Of a DNA stretch of 64,000 nt, positions 1 to 14,218 are shown piece after piece; position 1 is the stretch's first letter, and every line of letters begins with the position of its first letter. The translations under genes and the position numbers were made by a program. Below the pieces are notes generated by a model. That model was not told the DNA's origin, ran no database searches, and was given only the letters and a program-made list of their open reading frames with translations. Origin of the DNA: Siphonodentalium dalli (Eukaryota; Mollusca; Scaphopoda; Gadilida; Siphonodentaliidae); assembly GCA_032622095.1 (NCBI GenBank), contig CP136061.1, forward strand, positions 172,243,107-172,307,106, written 5' to 3'.

Positions 1-422
1 TATATGTATGTGGTGGGGAGACCAATAGATGTATGTGGCGGGGAGACCTATATATGTGTGTGGTGATGATACCTATATATGTGTGTGTTGGGGAGACCAA
101 TAGATGTATGTGGCAGGGATATCTATATATGTGTGTGGTGAGGAGACCAATATATGTGTGTAGTGGGGATACCTATAAATGTGGAGTGGGGATACCTATA
201 TATGTATGTGGCGGGGAGACCTATATATGTATGGGGAGGGGATACCTATATATGTGTGTGGTGGGGAGACCAATATATGTGTGTGGTGGGGATACCTATA
301 GATGTTTGGTGGAGATACCTATATATGTATGTGGCGGGAGACCTATATATGTATGTGGCGGGGATACCTATATATGTGTGTGGTGGGGATACCTATATAT
401 GTATGTGGTGGGGATACCTATA

Positions 423-1366
423 TACGTATGTGGCGGGGATACCTATATATGTATGTGGCGGGGAGACCTATAGATGTGTTTGGCGGGGATACCTATAGAT
501 ATTTGTGGCGGGGATACCTATATATGTATGTGGTGGGGATACCTATATATGTATGTGGTGGGGATACCTATATATGTATGTGGCGGGGATACCTGTATAT
601 GTGTGTGGTGAGGAGACCTATATATGTGTGTGGCGGGGAGACCTATATATGTGTGTGGCGGGGAGACCTATATATGTGTGTGGTGAGGAGACCTATATAT
701 GTGTGTGGCGGGGAGACCTATATATGTGTGTGGTGGGGATACCTATATATGTATGTGGCGGGGATACCTATATATGTGTGTGGCGGGGATACCTATCTAT
801 GTATGTGGTGGGTATACCTATATATGTATGTGGCGGGGAGACCTATATATGTGTGTGGCGGGGATACCTATATATGTGTGTGGCGGGGAGACATATATAT
901 GTGTGTGGTGGGGATACCTATATATGTATGTGGCGGGGATACCTATATATGTGTGTGGCGGGATACCTATCTATGTATGTGGTGGGGATACCTATATATG
1001 TATGTGGCGGGGAGACCTATATATGTGTGTGGCGGGGATACCTATATATGTATGTGGCGGGGAGACCTATATATGTGTGTGGCGGGGAGACATATATATG
1101 TGTGTGGCGGGGATACCTTTATATGTATGTGGCGGGGATACCTATATATGTGTGTGGCGGGGATACCTATATATATATGTGGCGGGGATACCTATATATG
1201 GGTGTGGCGGGGATACCTATATATGGGTGTGGTGGGGATACCTATATATGTATGTGATGGGGATACCTATATATGTATGTGGTGGGGATACCTATATATG
1301 TATGTGATGGGGATACCTATATATGTATGTGGTGGGGATACCTATATATGTGTGTGGTGGGGATAC
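423..1366 (+). repeat. CpG-rich satellite sub-block, copy 1
   Basis: Monomers here mostly carry GGCGGGG in place of GGTGGGG, so the stretch is locally richer in CpG than most of the array. It begins at the rare TATACGTATG monomer (TACGTATG at 423), runs past two odd monomers (GTGTTTGGCGGGG and GATATTTGTGGCGGGG) and ends at the CCTTAATG landmark (1,366). The distance between these landmarks is 943 bp here but 719 bp in the copies at 10,041 and 12,585. The 224-bp difference is about nine monomers. Confidence 0.85.
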
Positions 1367-3567
1367 CTTAATGTGTGTGGTGGGGATACCTATAGATGTG
1401 TGTGGTGGGGATACCTATAGATGTATGTGGTGGGGAGACCTATATATGTGTGTGGTGGGGATACCTATAGATGTGTGTGGTGGGGATACCTATAGATGTA
1501 TGTGGTGGGGAGACCTATATATGTATGTGGTGGGGATACCTATATATGTGTGTGGCGGGGAGACCTATATATGTATGTGGTGGGGAGACCTATATATGTG
1601 TGTGGTGAGGATACCTATATATGTATGTGGTGGGGTTACCTATAGACGGGTGTGGTGGGGATACCTATATATGTATGTGGTGGGTTACATATAGATGTAT
1701 GTGGCGGGTAGACCTATATATGTATGTGGCGGGGATAACTATATATGTGTGTGGTGGTGATACCTATATATATGTGTGTGGTGGGGATACCTATATATGT
1801 GTGTGGTGGGGATACCTATAGATGTGTGTGGTGGGGATACCTATATATGTATGAGGTGGTGATACCTATAGATGTGTGTGGTGGAGAGACCTATAGATGT
1901 GTGGTGGGGATACCTATATATGTATGTGGTGGGGATACCTATATATGTATGTGGTGGGAATACCTATATATGTGTGTGGTGGTGATACCTATATATGTGT
2001 GTGGCGAGTATACCTATATGTGTGTGTGGTGGGGATACCTATATATGTGTGTGGCGGGGATACCTATATATGTATGTGCTGGGGATACCTATAGAGGTGT
2101 GTGTTGGGGATACCTATATATGTATGTGGTGGGGATACCTATATATATGTGTGGTGGGGATAGATATATATATGTGTGGTGTGGATACCTATATATGTAT
2201 GTGGTGGGGATATCTATATATATGTGTGGTGGTGATACCTATATATGTGTGTGGCGAGTATACCTATATATGTGTGTGGTGGGGATACCTATATATATGT
2301 GTGGCGGGGATACCTATATAAGTATGTGGTGGGGATACCTATAGATGTGTGTGGCTGGGATACCTATATATGTATGTGGTAGTGATACATATATATGTGT
2401 GTGGTGGTGATACCTATATATGTGTGTGGAGGGGGTACCTATAGATGTGTGTGGTGGGGATACCTATAGATGTATGTGGTGGGGAGACCTATATATGTAT
2501 GTGGTGGGGATACCTATATATGTGTGTGGTGAGTATACCTATATATGTATGTGGTGGGGATACCTATATATGTGTGTGGTGAGTATACCTATATATGTAT
2601 GTGGTGGGGATACCTATAGATGGGTGTGGTGGGGATACCTATATATGTGTGTGGTGAGGATACCTATATATGTATGTGGCGGGGAGACCTATATATATAT
2701 GTGGCGGGGATAACTATATATGTGTGTGGTGGTGATACCTATATATATGTGTGTGGTGGGGATACCTATATATGTGTGTGGTGGGGATACCTATAGATGT
2801 GTGTGGTGGGGATACCTATATATGTATGTGGTGGAGAGACCTATATATGTGTGTGGTGGAGAGACCTATAGATGTGTGTGGTGGGGATACCTATATATGT
2901 ATGTGGTGGAGAGACCTATATATGTGTGTGGTGGGGATACCTATATATGTGTGTGGTGGTGATATCTATATATGTGTGTGGCGAGGATACCTATATATGT
3001 TTGTGGTGGGATACCTATATATGTGTGTGGCGGTGATACCTATATATGTATGTGGTGGGGATACCTATATATATGTGGTGTGGATACCTATATATGTATG
3101 TGGTGGGAATACATATATATATGTGTGGTGGGGATACCTATATATATGTGTGGTGTGGATACCTATACATGTATGTGGTGGGGATACCTATATATATGTG
3201 TGGTGGTGATACCTATATATGTGTGTGGCGAGTATACCTATATATGTGTGTGGTGGGGATACCTATATATGTGTGTGGCGGGATACCTATATAAGTATGT
3301 GGTGGGGATACCTATAGATGTGTGTGGCTGGGATACCTATATATGTATGTGGTAGTGATACCTATATATGTGTGTGGTGGTGATACCTATATATGTGTGT
3401 GGAGGGGGTACCTATAGATGTGTGTGGTGGGGATACCTATAGATGTATGTGGTGTGGAGACCTATATATGTTTGTGGTGGGGATACCTATATATGTGTGT
3501 GGCGGGGAGACCTATATATGTATGTGGTGGGGAGACCTATATATGTGTGTGGTGAGGATACCTATAT

Positions 3568-5259
3568 ATGTATGTGGTGGGGATACCTATAGATGGGTGT
3601 GGTGGGGATACCTATATATGTATGTGGTGGGATACATATAGATGTATGTGGCGAGGAGACCTATATATGTATGTGGCGGGAATACCTATATATATGTGTG
3701 TGGTGGGGATACCTATATATGTATGTGGTGGTGATACCTATATATGTGTGTGGTGGAGAGACCTATAGATGTGTGGTGGGGATACCTATATATGTATGTG
3801 GTGGGGATACCTATATATGTATGTGGTGGGGATACCTATATATGTGTGTAGTGGTGATACCTATATATGTGTGTGGCGAGGATACCTATATATGTGTGTG
3901 GTGGGGATACCTATATATGTGTGTGGCGGGGATACCTATATATGTTTGTGCTGGGGATACCTATAGATGTGTGTGTTGGGGATACCTATATATGTATGTG
4001 GTGGGGATACCTATATATATGTGTGGTGGGGATACCTATATATATGTGTGGTGTGGATACCTATATATGTATGTGGTGGGGATACCTATAGATGTGTGTG
4101 ATGGGGATACCTATATATGTATGTGGCGGTGATACCTATATATGTGTGTGGCGGGGATACCTTTATATGTATGTGGTGGTGATACCTATATATGTGTGTG
4201 GTGAGGATACCTATATATGTGTGTGGTGAGGATACCTATATATGTATGTGGTGGGGATACCTATAGATGTATGTGGTGGGGATACCTATATATGTATGTG
4301 GCGTGGAAACCTATATATGTGTGTGGTAGGGATACCTATATATGTATGTGGTGGGGATACCTATATATGTATGTGGTGGTAATACCTATATATGTATGTG
4401 GTGGGGAGACCTATGTATGTATGTGGCGTGGAGACCTATATATGTGTGTGGTGAGGATACCTATATATGTTTGTGGTGGGGATACCTATATATGTGTGGC
4501 GGGGTTACATATATATGTGTGTGGTGGGGATACCTATATATGTATGTGGTGGGGATACCTATATATGTATGTGGTGGTGATACCTATATATGTATGTGGT
4601 GGGGAGACCAATAGATGTATGTGGCGGGGAGACCTATATATGTGTGTGGTGATGATACCTATATATGTGTGTGTTGGGGAGACCAATAGATGTATGTGGC
4701 AGGGATATCTATATATGTGTGTGGTGAGGAGACCAATATATGTGTGTAGTGGGGATACCTATAAATGTGGGGTGGGGATACCTATATATGTATGTGGCGG
4801 GGAGACCTATATATGTATGGGGCGGGGATACCTATATATGTGTGTGGTGGGGAGACCAATATATGTGTGTGGTGGGGATACCTATAGATGTTTGGTGGAG
4901 ATACCTATATATGTATGTGGCGGGAGACCTATATATGTATGTGGCGGGGATACCTATATATGTGTGTGGTGGGGATACCTATATATGTGTGTGGCGGCGA
5001 TACCTATATATGTGTGTGGCGGGGATACCTATATATGCTTGTGGTGGGGAGACCTATATATGTGTGTGTGGTGGGGATACCTATATGTATGTGGCGGGGA
5101 TACCTATATGTATGTGGTGGGGATACCTATATGTGTGTGGTTGTGATACCTATATAAGTATGTGGTGGTGATACCTATATATGTATGTGGTGGGGATACC
5201 TCTATATGTGTGTGGTTGGGATACCTATATATGTATGTGGTGGGGATACCTATAGATGT
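3568..5259 (+). repeat. ~1.7-kb block, copy 1 of 3
   Basis: Begins near the GATGGGTGTGG monomer (about 3,593). It includes GTAGTGGTGATACC (3,848), GCGTGGAAACC (4,302), CTATGTATGTATG (4,411), CTATAAATGTGGGG (4,760) and the GCTTGTGG cassette (5,036). The same series occurs at 15,432 and 19,590. Window position 33 onward is a further partial copy, because bases 33-480 match 4,619-5,066 at offset 4,586 with a few changes. Confidence 0.87.
5033..5150 (+). repeat. GCTTGTGG length-variant cassette
   Basis: A recognisable run of odd-length monomers: one with GCTTGTGG, then one of 27 bp (GTGTGTGTGG), then several of 23 bp (CCTATATGTATG). It recurs more than 30 times, for example near 16,953, 21,234, 24,546, 26,116, 28,949, 31,102, 34,128, 41,285, 43,936, 49,572, 55,056 and 63,322. 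It serves as the clearest marker of higher-order repeat units. Minor forms lose the following 23-bp monomers or read GCTTGTGCTGGGG (39,029 and 59,333). Confidence 0.9.
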
Positions 5260-7712
5260 GTGTGTTGGGGATACCTATATATGTATGTGGTGGGGAGACC
5301 TATATATGTATGTGGTGGGGATACCTATATATTTGTGTGGCGGGGATACCTATATATATGTGTGTGGTGGGGATACCTATAGATGTGTGTGGTGGGGATA
5401 CCTATATATGTATGTGGTGGTGATACATATATATGTATGTGGTTGGGATACCTATAGATGTGTGTGGTGGGGATACCTATATATGTATGTGGCGGGGATA
5501 CCTATATATGTGTGTGGCGGGGATACCTTTATATGTATGTGGTGGTGATACCTATATATGTGTGTGGTGAGGATACCTATATATGTATGTGGTGGGGATA
5601 CCTATAGATGTATGTGGTGGGGAGACCTATATATGTATGTGGTGGGGATACCTATATATGTGTGTGGCGGGGAGACCTATATATGTATGTGGTGGGGAGA
5701 CCTATATATGTGTGTGGTGAGGATACCTATATATGTATGTGGTGGGGTTACCTATAGACGGGTGTGGTGGGGATACCTATATATGTATGTGGTGGGTTAC
5801 ATATAGATGTATGTGGCGGGTAGACCTATATATGTATGTGGCGGGGATAACTATATATGTGTGTGGTGGTGATACCTATATATATGTGTGTGGTGGGGAT
5901 ACCTATATATGTGTGTGGTGGGGATACCTATAGATGTGTGTGGTGGGGATACCTATATATGTATGTGGTGGTGATACCTATAGATGTGTGTGGTGGAGAG
6001 ACCTATAGATGTGTGGTGGGGATACCTATATATGTATGTGGTGGGGATACCTATATATGTGTGTGGTGGTGATACCTATATATGTGTGTGGCGAGTATAC
6101 CTATATGTGTGTGTGGTGGGGATACCTATATATGTGTGTGGCGGGGATACCTATATATGTATGTGCTGGGGATACCTATAGATGTGTGTGTTGGGGATAC
6201 CTATATATGTATGTGGTGGGGATACCTATATATATGTGTGGTGGGGATAGCTATATATATGTGTGGTGTGGATACCTATATATGTATGTGGTGGGGATAC
6301 CTATATATATGAGTGGTGGTGATACCTATATATGTGTGTGGCGAGTATACCTATATATGTGTGTGGTGGGGATACCTATATATATGTGTGGCGGGGATAC
6401 CTATATAAGTATGTGGTGGGGATACCTATAGATGTGTGTGGCTGGGATACCTATATATGTATGTGGTAGTGATACCTATATATGTGTGTGGTGGTGATAC
6501 CTATATATGTGTGTGGAGGAGGTACCTATAGATGTGTGTGGTGGGAATACCTATAGATGTATGTGGTGGGGAGACCTATATATGTATGTGGTGGGGATAC
6601 CTATATATGTGTGTGGCGGGGAGACCTATATATGTATGTGGTGGGGAGACCTATATATGTGTGTGGTGAGGATACCTATATATGAATGTGGTGGGGATAC
6701 CTATAGATGGGTGTGGTGGGGATACCTATATATGTATGTGGTGGGATACATATAGATGTATGTGGCGGGGAGACCTATATATATATGTGGCGGGGATAAC
6801 TATATATGTGTGTGGTGGTGATACCTATATATATGTGTGTGGTGGGGATACCTATATATGTGTGTGGTGGGGATACCTATAGATGTGTGTGGTGGGGATA
6901 CCTATATATGTATGTGGTGGAGAGACCTATATATGTGTGTGGTGGAGAGACCTATAGATGTGTGGTGGGGATACCTATATATGTATGTGGTGGGGATACC
7001 TATATATGTATGTGGTGGGGATACCTATATATGTGTGTGGTGGTGATATCTATATATGTGTGTGGCGAGGATACCTATATATGTTTGTGGTGGGATACCT
7101 ATATATGTGTGTGGCGGTGATACCTATATATGTATGTGCTGGGGATACCTATATATGTGTGGTGTGGATACGTATATATGTATGTGGTGGGGAAACATAT
7201 ATATATGTGTGGTGGGGATACCTATATATATGTGTGGTGTGGATACCTATATATGTATGTGGTGGGGATACCTATATATATGTGTGGTGGTGATACCTAT
7301 ATATGTGTGTGGCGAGTATACCTATATATGTGTGTGGTGGGGGATACCTATATATGTGTGTGGCGGGGATACCTATATAAGTATGTGGTGGGGATACCTA
7401 TAGATGTGTGTGGCTGGGATACCTATATATGTATGTGGTAGTGATACCTATATATGTGTGTGGTGGTGATACCTATATATGTGTGTGGAGGGGGTACCTA
7501 TAGATGTGTGTGGTGGGGATACCTATAGATGTATGTGGTGGGGAGACCTATATGTTTGTGGTGGGGATACCTATATATGTGTGTGGCGGGGAGACCTATA
7601 TATGTATGTGGTGGGGAGACCTATATATGTGTGTGGTGAGGATACCTATATATGTATGTGGTGGGGATACCTATAGATGGGTGTGGTGGGGATACCTATA
7701 TATGTATGTGGT

Positions 7713-9130
7713 GGGATACCTATATATGTGTGTGGTGGGGATACCTATAGATGTGTGTGGTGGGGATACCTATATATGTGTGTGATGGGGATACCTATAT
7801 ATGTATGTGGTGGGGATACCTATATATGTATGTGGTGGGGATACCTATATATGTGTGTGGTGGGGATACCTATATGTGTGTGGTGGGGATACCTATAGAT
7901 GTGTGTGGTGGGGATACCTATAGATGTATGTGGTGGGGAGACCTATATATGTATGTGGTTGGGATACCTATATATGTGTGTGGTGGGGAGACCTATATAT
8001 GTATGTGGTGGGGATACCTATATATGTGTGTGGCGGGGAGATCTATATATGTATGTGGTGGGGAGACCTATATATGTGTGTGGTGAGGATACCTATATAT
8101 GTATGTGGTGGGGATACCTATAGATGGGTGTGGTGGGGATACCTATATATGTATGTGGTGGGTTACATATAGATGTATGTGGCGGGGAGACCTATATATG
8201 TATGTGGCGGGGATAACTATATATGTGTGTGGTGGTGATACCTATATATATGTGTGTGGTGGGGATACCTATATATGTGTGTGGTGGGGATACCTATCGA
8301 TGTGTGTGATGGGGATACCTATATATGTATGTGGTGGTGATACATATAGATGTGTGTGGTGGAGAGACCTATAGATGTGTGGTGGGGATACCTATATATG
8401 TATGTGGTGGGGATACCTATATATGTGTGTGGCGAGGATACCTATATATGTGTGTGGTGGGGATACCTATATATGTGTGTGGCGGGGATACCTATATATG
8501 TATGTGCTGGGGATACCTATAGATGTGTGTGTTGGGGATACCTATATATGTATGTGGTGGGGATACCTATATATGTGTGTGTTGGGGATACCTATATATG
8601 TATGTGGTGGGGATACCTATATATATGTGTGGTGGGGATAGCTATATATATGTGTGGTGTGAATACCTATATATGTATGTGGTGGGGATACCTATATATA
8701 TGTGTGGTGGTGATACCTATATATGTGTGTGGCGAGTATACCTATATATGTGTGTGGTGGGGATACTATATATGTATGTGGTGGGGATACCTATATATGT
8801 GTGTGGTGAGGATACCTATATATGTATGTGGTGGGGATACCTATATATGTATGTGGTAGTGATACCTATATATGTGTGTGGTGGTGATACCTATATATGT
8901 GTGTGGAGGGGGTACCTTTAGATGTGTGTGGTGGGGATACCTATAGATGTATGTGGTGGGAGACCTATATATGTATGTGGTGGGGATACCTATATATGTG
9001 TGTGGCGGGGATACCTATATATGTATGTGGTGGGGAGACCTATATATGTGTGTGGTGAGGATACCTATATATGTATGTGGTGGGGATACCTATAGATGGG
9101 TGTGGTGGGGATACCTATATATGTATATGG
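7713..9130 (+). repeat. Satellite between major blocks
   Basis: Ordinary 25-bp monomers continuing the same variant vocabulary, including TATATATATG/GGTGTG monomers near 8,620-8,710. It is related to 1.6-2.5 kb but rearranged. No gene, RNA or mobile element is visible. A single short monomer lacking CC (GGATACTATATATG) lies near 8,761. Confidence 0.8.
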
Positions 9131-11674
9131 TGGGATACATATAGATGTATGTGGCGGGGAGACCTATATATGTATGTGGCGGGGATAACTATATATGTGT
9201 GTGGTGGTGATACCTATATATATGTGTGTGGTTGGGATACCTATATATGTGTGTGGTGGGGATACCTATAGATGTGTGTGGTGGGGATACCTATATATGT
9301 ATGTGGTGGAGAGACCTATAGATGTGTGGTGGGGATACCTATATATGTGTGGTGGGGATACCTATATATGTATGTGGTGGGGATACCTATATATATATGT
9401 GGTGGGGATACCTATATATGTGTGTGGTGGTGATACCTATATATGTGTGGGGCGAGGATACCTTTATATGTGTGTGGTGGGGATACCTATATATGTGTGT
9501 GGCGGGGATACCTATAGATGTGTGTGTTGGGGATACCTATAGATGTGTGTGTTGGGGATACCCATATATGTATGTGGTGGGGATACCTATATATATGTGT
9601 GGTGGGGATACCTATATATATGTGTGGTGTGGATACCTATATATGTATGTGGTGGGGATACCTATATATATGTGTGGTGGTGATACCTATATATGTGTGT
9701 GGCGTGTATACCTATATATGTGTGTGGTGGGGATACCTATATATGTGTGTGGCGGGGATACCTATATAAGTATGTGGTGGGGATACCTATAGATGTGTGT
9801 GGCGGGATACCTATATATGTATGTGGTGGTGATACCTATAGATGTATGTGGTGGGTAGACCTATATATGTATGTGGTAGGGAGACCTATATATGTGTGTG
9901 GTGAGGATACATATATATGTATGTGGTGGGGATACCTATATATGTGTGTGGTGAGGATACCTATATATGTATGTGGTGGGGATACCTATATATGTGTGTG
10001 GTGGGGATACCTATATATGTATGTGGTGGGGATACCTATATACGTATGTGGCGGGGATACCTATATATGTATGTGGCGGGGAGACCTATAGATGTGTTTG
10101 GCGGGGATACCTATAGATATTTGTGGCGGGGATACCTATATATGTATGTGGTGGGGATACCTATATATGTATGTGGCGGGGATACCTGTATATGTGTGTG
10201 GTGAGGAGACCTATATATGTGTGTGGCGGGGAGACCTATATATGTGTGTGGCGGGGAGACCTATATATTTGTGTGGTGAGGAGACCTATATATGTGTGTG
10301 GCGGGGAGACCTATATATGTGTGTGGTGGGGATACCTATATATGTATGTGGCGGGGATACCTATATATGTGTGTGGCGGGGATACCTATCTATGTATGTG
10401 GTGGGGATACCTATATATGTATGTGGCGGGGAGACCTATATATGTGTGTGGCGGGGATACCTATATATGTATGTGGCGGGGAGACCTATATATGTGTGTG
10501 GCGGGGAGACATCTATATGTGTGTGGCGGGGATACATTTATATGTATGTGGCGGGGATACCTATATATGTGTGTGGCGGGGATACCTATATATATATGTG
10601 GCGGGGATACCTATATATGGGTGTGGCGGGGATACCTATATATGGGTGTGGTGGGGATACCTATATATGTATGTGATGGGGATACCTATATATGTATGTG
10701 GTGGGGATACCTATATATGTATGTGATGGGGATACCTATATATGTGTGTGGTGGGGATACCTTAATGTGTGTGGTGGGGATACCTATAGATGTGTGTGGT
10801 GGGGATACCTATAGATGTATGTGGTGGGGAGACCTATATATGTATGTGGTGGGGATACCTATATATGTGTGTGGCGGGGAGACCTATATATGTATGTGGT
10901 GGGGAGACCTATATATGTGTGTGGTGAGGATACCTATATATGTATGTGGTGGGGTTACCTATAGACGGGTGTGGTGGGGATACCTATATATGTATGTGGT
11001 GGGTTACATATAGATGTATGTGGCGGGTAGACCTATATATGTATGTGGCGGGGATAACTATATATGTGTGTGGTGGTGATACCTATATATATGTGTGTGG
11101 TGGGGATACCTATATATGTGTGTGGTGGGGATACCTATAGATGTGTGTGGTGGGGATACCTATATATGTATGTGGTGGTGATACCTATAGATGTGTGTGG
11201 TGGAGAGACCTATAGATGTGTGGTGGGGATACCTATATATGTATGTGGTGGGGATACCTATATATGTATGTGGTGGGGATACCTATATATGTGTGTGGTG
11301 GTGATGCCTATATATGTGTGTGGCGAGTATACCTATATGTGTGTGTGGTGGGGATACCTATATATGTGTGTGGCGGGGATACCTATATATGTATGTGCTG
11401 GGGATACCTATAGATGTGTGTGTTGGGGATACCTATATATGTATGTGGTGGGGATACCTATATATATGTGTGGTGGGGATAGATATATATATGTGTGGTG
11501 TGGATACCTATATATGTATGTGGTGGGGATATCTATATATATGTGTGGTGGTGATACCTATATATGTGTGTGGCGAGTATACCTATATATGTGTGTGGTG
11601 GGGATACCTATATATATGTGTGGCGGGGATACCTATATAAGTATGTGGTGGGGATACCTATAGATGTGTGTGGC
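9131..11674 (+). repeat. 2,544-bp tandem higher-order unit 1
   Basis: Repeated immediately downstream at a constant offset of 2,544 bp. The unit begins at TGGGATACATATAG (9,131), which recurs at 11,675. Long internal stretches are identical: three-frame conceptual translations of 10,123-11,013 and 12,667-13,557 show no difference. One substitution was noticed: CTATAGATGTG near 9,315 against CTATTGATGTG near 11,860. 2,544 is not a multiple of 25, so the join was out of register by part of a monomer. Confidence 0.93.
10041..10760 (+). repeat. CpG-rich satellite sub-block, copy 2
   Basis: Same landmarks and variant order as 423-1,366 (TACGTATG to CCTTAATG) but about nine monomers shorter. It lies inside the first 2,544-bp tandem unit. 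Confidence 0.85.
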
Positions 11675-14218
11675 TGGGATACATATAGATGTATGTGGCG
11701 GGGAGACCTATATATGTATGTGGCGGGGATAACTATATATGTGTGTGGTGGTGATACCTATATATATGTGTGTGGTTGGGATACCTATATATGTGTGTGG
11801 TGGGGATACCTATAGATGTGTGTGGTGGGGATACCTATATATGTATGTGGTGGAGAGACCTATTGATGTGTGGTGGGGATACCTATATATGTGTGGTGGG
11901 GATACCTATATATGTATGTGGTGGGGATACCTATATATATATGTGGTGGGGATACCTATATATGTGTGTGGTGGTGATACCTATATATGTGTGGGGCGAG
12001 GATACCTTTATATGTGTGTGGTGGGGATACCTATATATGTGTGTGGCGGGGATACCTATAGATGTGTGTGTTGGGGATACCTATAGATGTGTGTGTTGGG
12101 GATACCCATATATGTATGTGGTGGGGATACCTATATATATGTGTGGTGGGGATACCTATATATATGTGTGGTGTGGATACCTATATATGTATGTGGTGGG
12201 GATACCTATATATATGTGTGGTGGTGATACCTATATATGTGTGTGGCGTGTATACCTATATATGTGTGTGGTGGGGATACCTATATATGTGTGTGGCGGG
12301 GATACCTATATAAGTATGTGGTGGGGATACCTATAGATGTGTGTGGCGGGATACCTATATATGTATGTGGTGGTGATACCTATAGATGTATGTGGTGGGT
12401 AGACCTATATATGTATGTGGTAGGGAGACCTATATATGTGTGTGGTGAGGATACATATATATGTATGTGGTGGGGATACCTATATATGTGTGTGGTGAGG
12501 ATACCTATATATGTATGTGGTGGGGATACCTATATATGTGTGTGGTGGGGATACCTATATATGTATGTGGTGGGGATACCTATATACGTATGTGGCGGGG
12601 ATACCTATATATGTATGTGGCGGGGAGACCTATAGATGTGTTTGGCGGGGATACCTATAGATATTTGTGGCGGGGATACCTATATATGTATGTGGTGGGG
12701 ATACCTATATATGTATGTGGCGGGGATACCTGTATATGTGTGTGGTGAGGAGACCTATATATGTGTGTGGCGGGGAGACCTATATATGTGTGTGGCGGGG
12801 AGACCTATATATTTGTGTGGTGAGGAGACCTATATATGTGTGTGGCGGGGAGACCTATATATGTGTGTGGTGGGGATACCTATATATGTATGTGGCGGGG
12901 ATACCTATATATGTGTGTGGCGGGGATACCTATCTATGTATGTGGTGGGGATACCTATATATGTATGTGGCGGGGAGACCTATATATGTGTGTGGCGGGG
13001 ATACCTATATATGTATGTGGCGGGGAGACCTATATATGTGTGTGGCGGGGAGACATCTATATGTGTGTGGCGGGGATACATTTATATGTATGTGGCGGGG
13101 ATACCTATATATGTGTGTGGCGGGGATACCTATATATATATGTGGCGGGGATACCTATATATGGGTGTGGCGGGGATACCTATATATGGGTGTGGTGGGG
13201 ATACCTATATATGTATGTGATGGGGATACCTATATATGTATGTGGTGGGGATACCTATATATGTATGTGATGGGGATACCTATATATGTGTGTGGTGGGG
13301 ATACCTTAATGTGTGTGGTGGGGATACCTATAGATGTGTGTGGTGGGGATACCTATAGATGTATGTGGTGGGGAGACCTATATATGTATGTGGTGGGGAT
13401 ACCTATATATGTGTGTGGCGGGGAGACCTATATATGTATGTGGTGGGGAGACCTATATATGTGTGTGGTGAGGATACCTATATATGTATGTGGTGGGGTT
13501 ACCTATAGACGGGTGTGGTGGGGATACCTATATATGTATGTGGTGGGTTACATATAGATGTATGTGGCGGGTAGACCTATATATGTATGTGGCGGGGATA
13601 ACTATATATGTGTGTGGTGGTGATACCTATATATATGTGTGTGGTGGGGATACCTATATATGTGTGTGGTGGGGATACCTATAGATGTGTGTGGTGGGGA
13701 TACCTATATATGTATGTGGTGGTGATACCTATAGATGTGTGTGGTGGAGAGACCTATAGATGTGTGGTGGGGATACCTATATATGTATGTGGTGGGGATA
13801 CCTATATATGTATGTGGTGGGGATACCTATATATGTGTGTGGTGGTGATGCCTATATATGTGTGTGGCGAGTATACCTATATGTGTGTGTGGTGGGGATA
13901 CCTATATATGTGTGTGGCGGGGATACCTATATATGTATGTGCTGGGGATACCTATAGATGTGTGTGTTGGGGATACCTATATATGTATGTGGTGGGGATA
14001 CCTATATATATGTGTGGTGGGGATAGATATATATATGTGTGGTGTGGATACCTATATATGTATGTGGTGGGGATATCTATATATATGTGTGGTGGTGATA
14101 CCTATATATGTGTGTGGCGAGTATACCTATATATGTGTGTGGTGGGGATACCTATATATATGTGTGGCGGGGATACCTATATAAGTATGTGGTGGGGATA
14201 CCTATAGATGTGTGTGGC
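11675..14218 (+). repeat. 2,544-bp tandem higher-order unit 2
   Basis: Second copy of the 2,544-bp unit. Beyond 14,218 the sequence leaves the tandem and continues as a copy of position 2,356 onward (offset 11,863). Near-identity over 2.5 kb means either a very recent duplication or an assembly duplication. Confidence 0.93.
12585..13304 (+). repeat. CpG-rich satellite sub-block, copy 3
   Basis: Exactly 2,544 bp downstream of copy 2 with the same internal length between landmarks. It lies inside the second 2,544-bp unit. Confidence 0.85.

Larger units (their letters stand above)
1300..7712 (+). repeat. ~6.4-kb higher-order block, copy 1
   Basis: Variant order in this block is repeated at 13,238-19,650. 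The offset is 11,938 at the CCTTAATG landmark (1,366 and 13,304) and 11,863 from about 1,600 to 3,400. It is 11,916-11,917 around 4,200-5,900 and about 11,940 near 6,500-7,600. The steps are mainly multiples of 25, so the copies differ by gain or loss of whole monomers plus a few 1-bp changes. Distinctive contents include the GGTGTGGATA monomers with an extended TATATATATG (2,130-2,230, 3,060-3,190, 4,010-4,070) and single TATATAAGTATG monomers. The match ends near 7,712, where this copy reads GGGATACCTATATA and the partner reads GGGATACATATAG. Confidence 0.88.
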
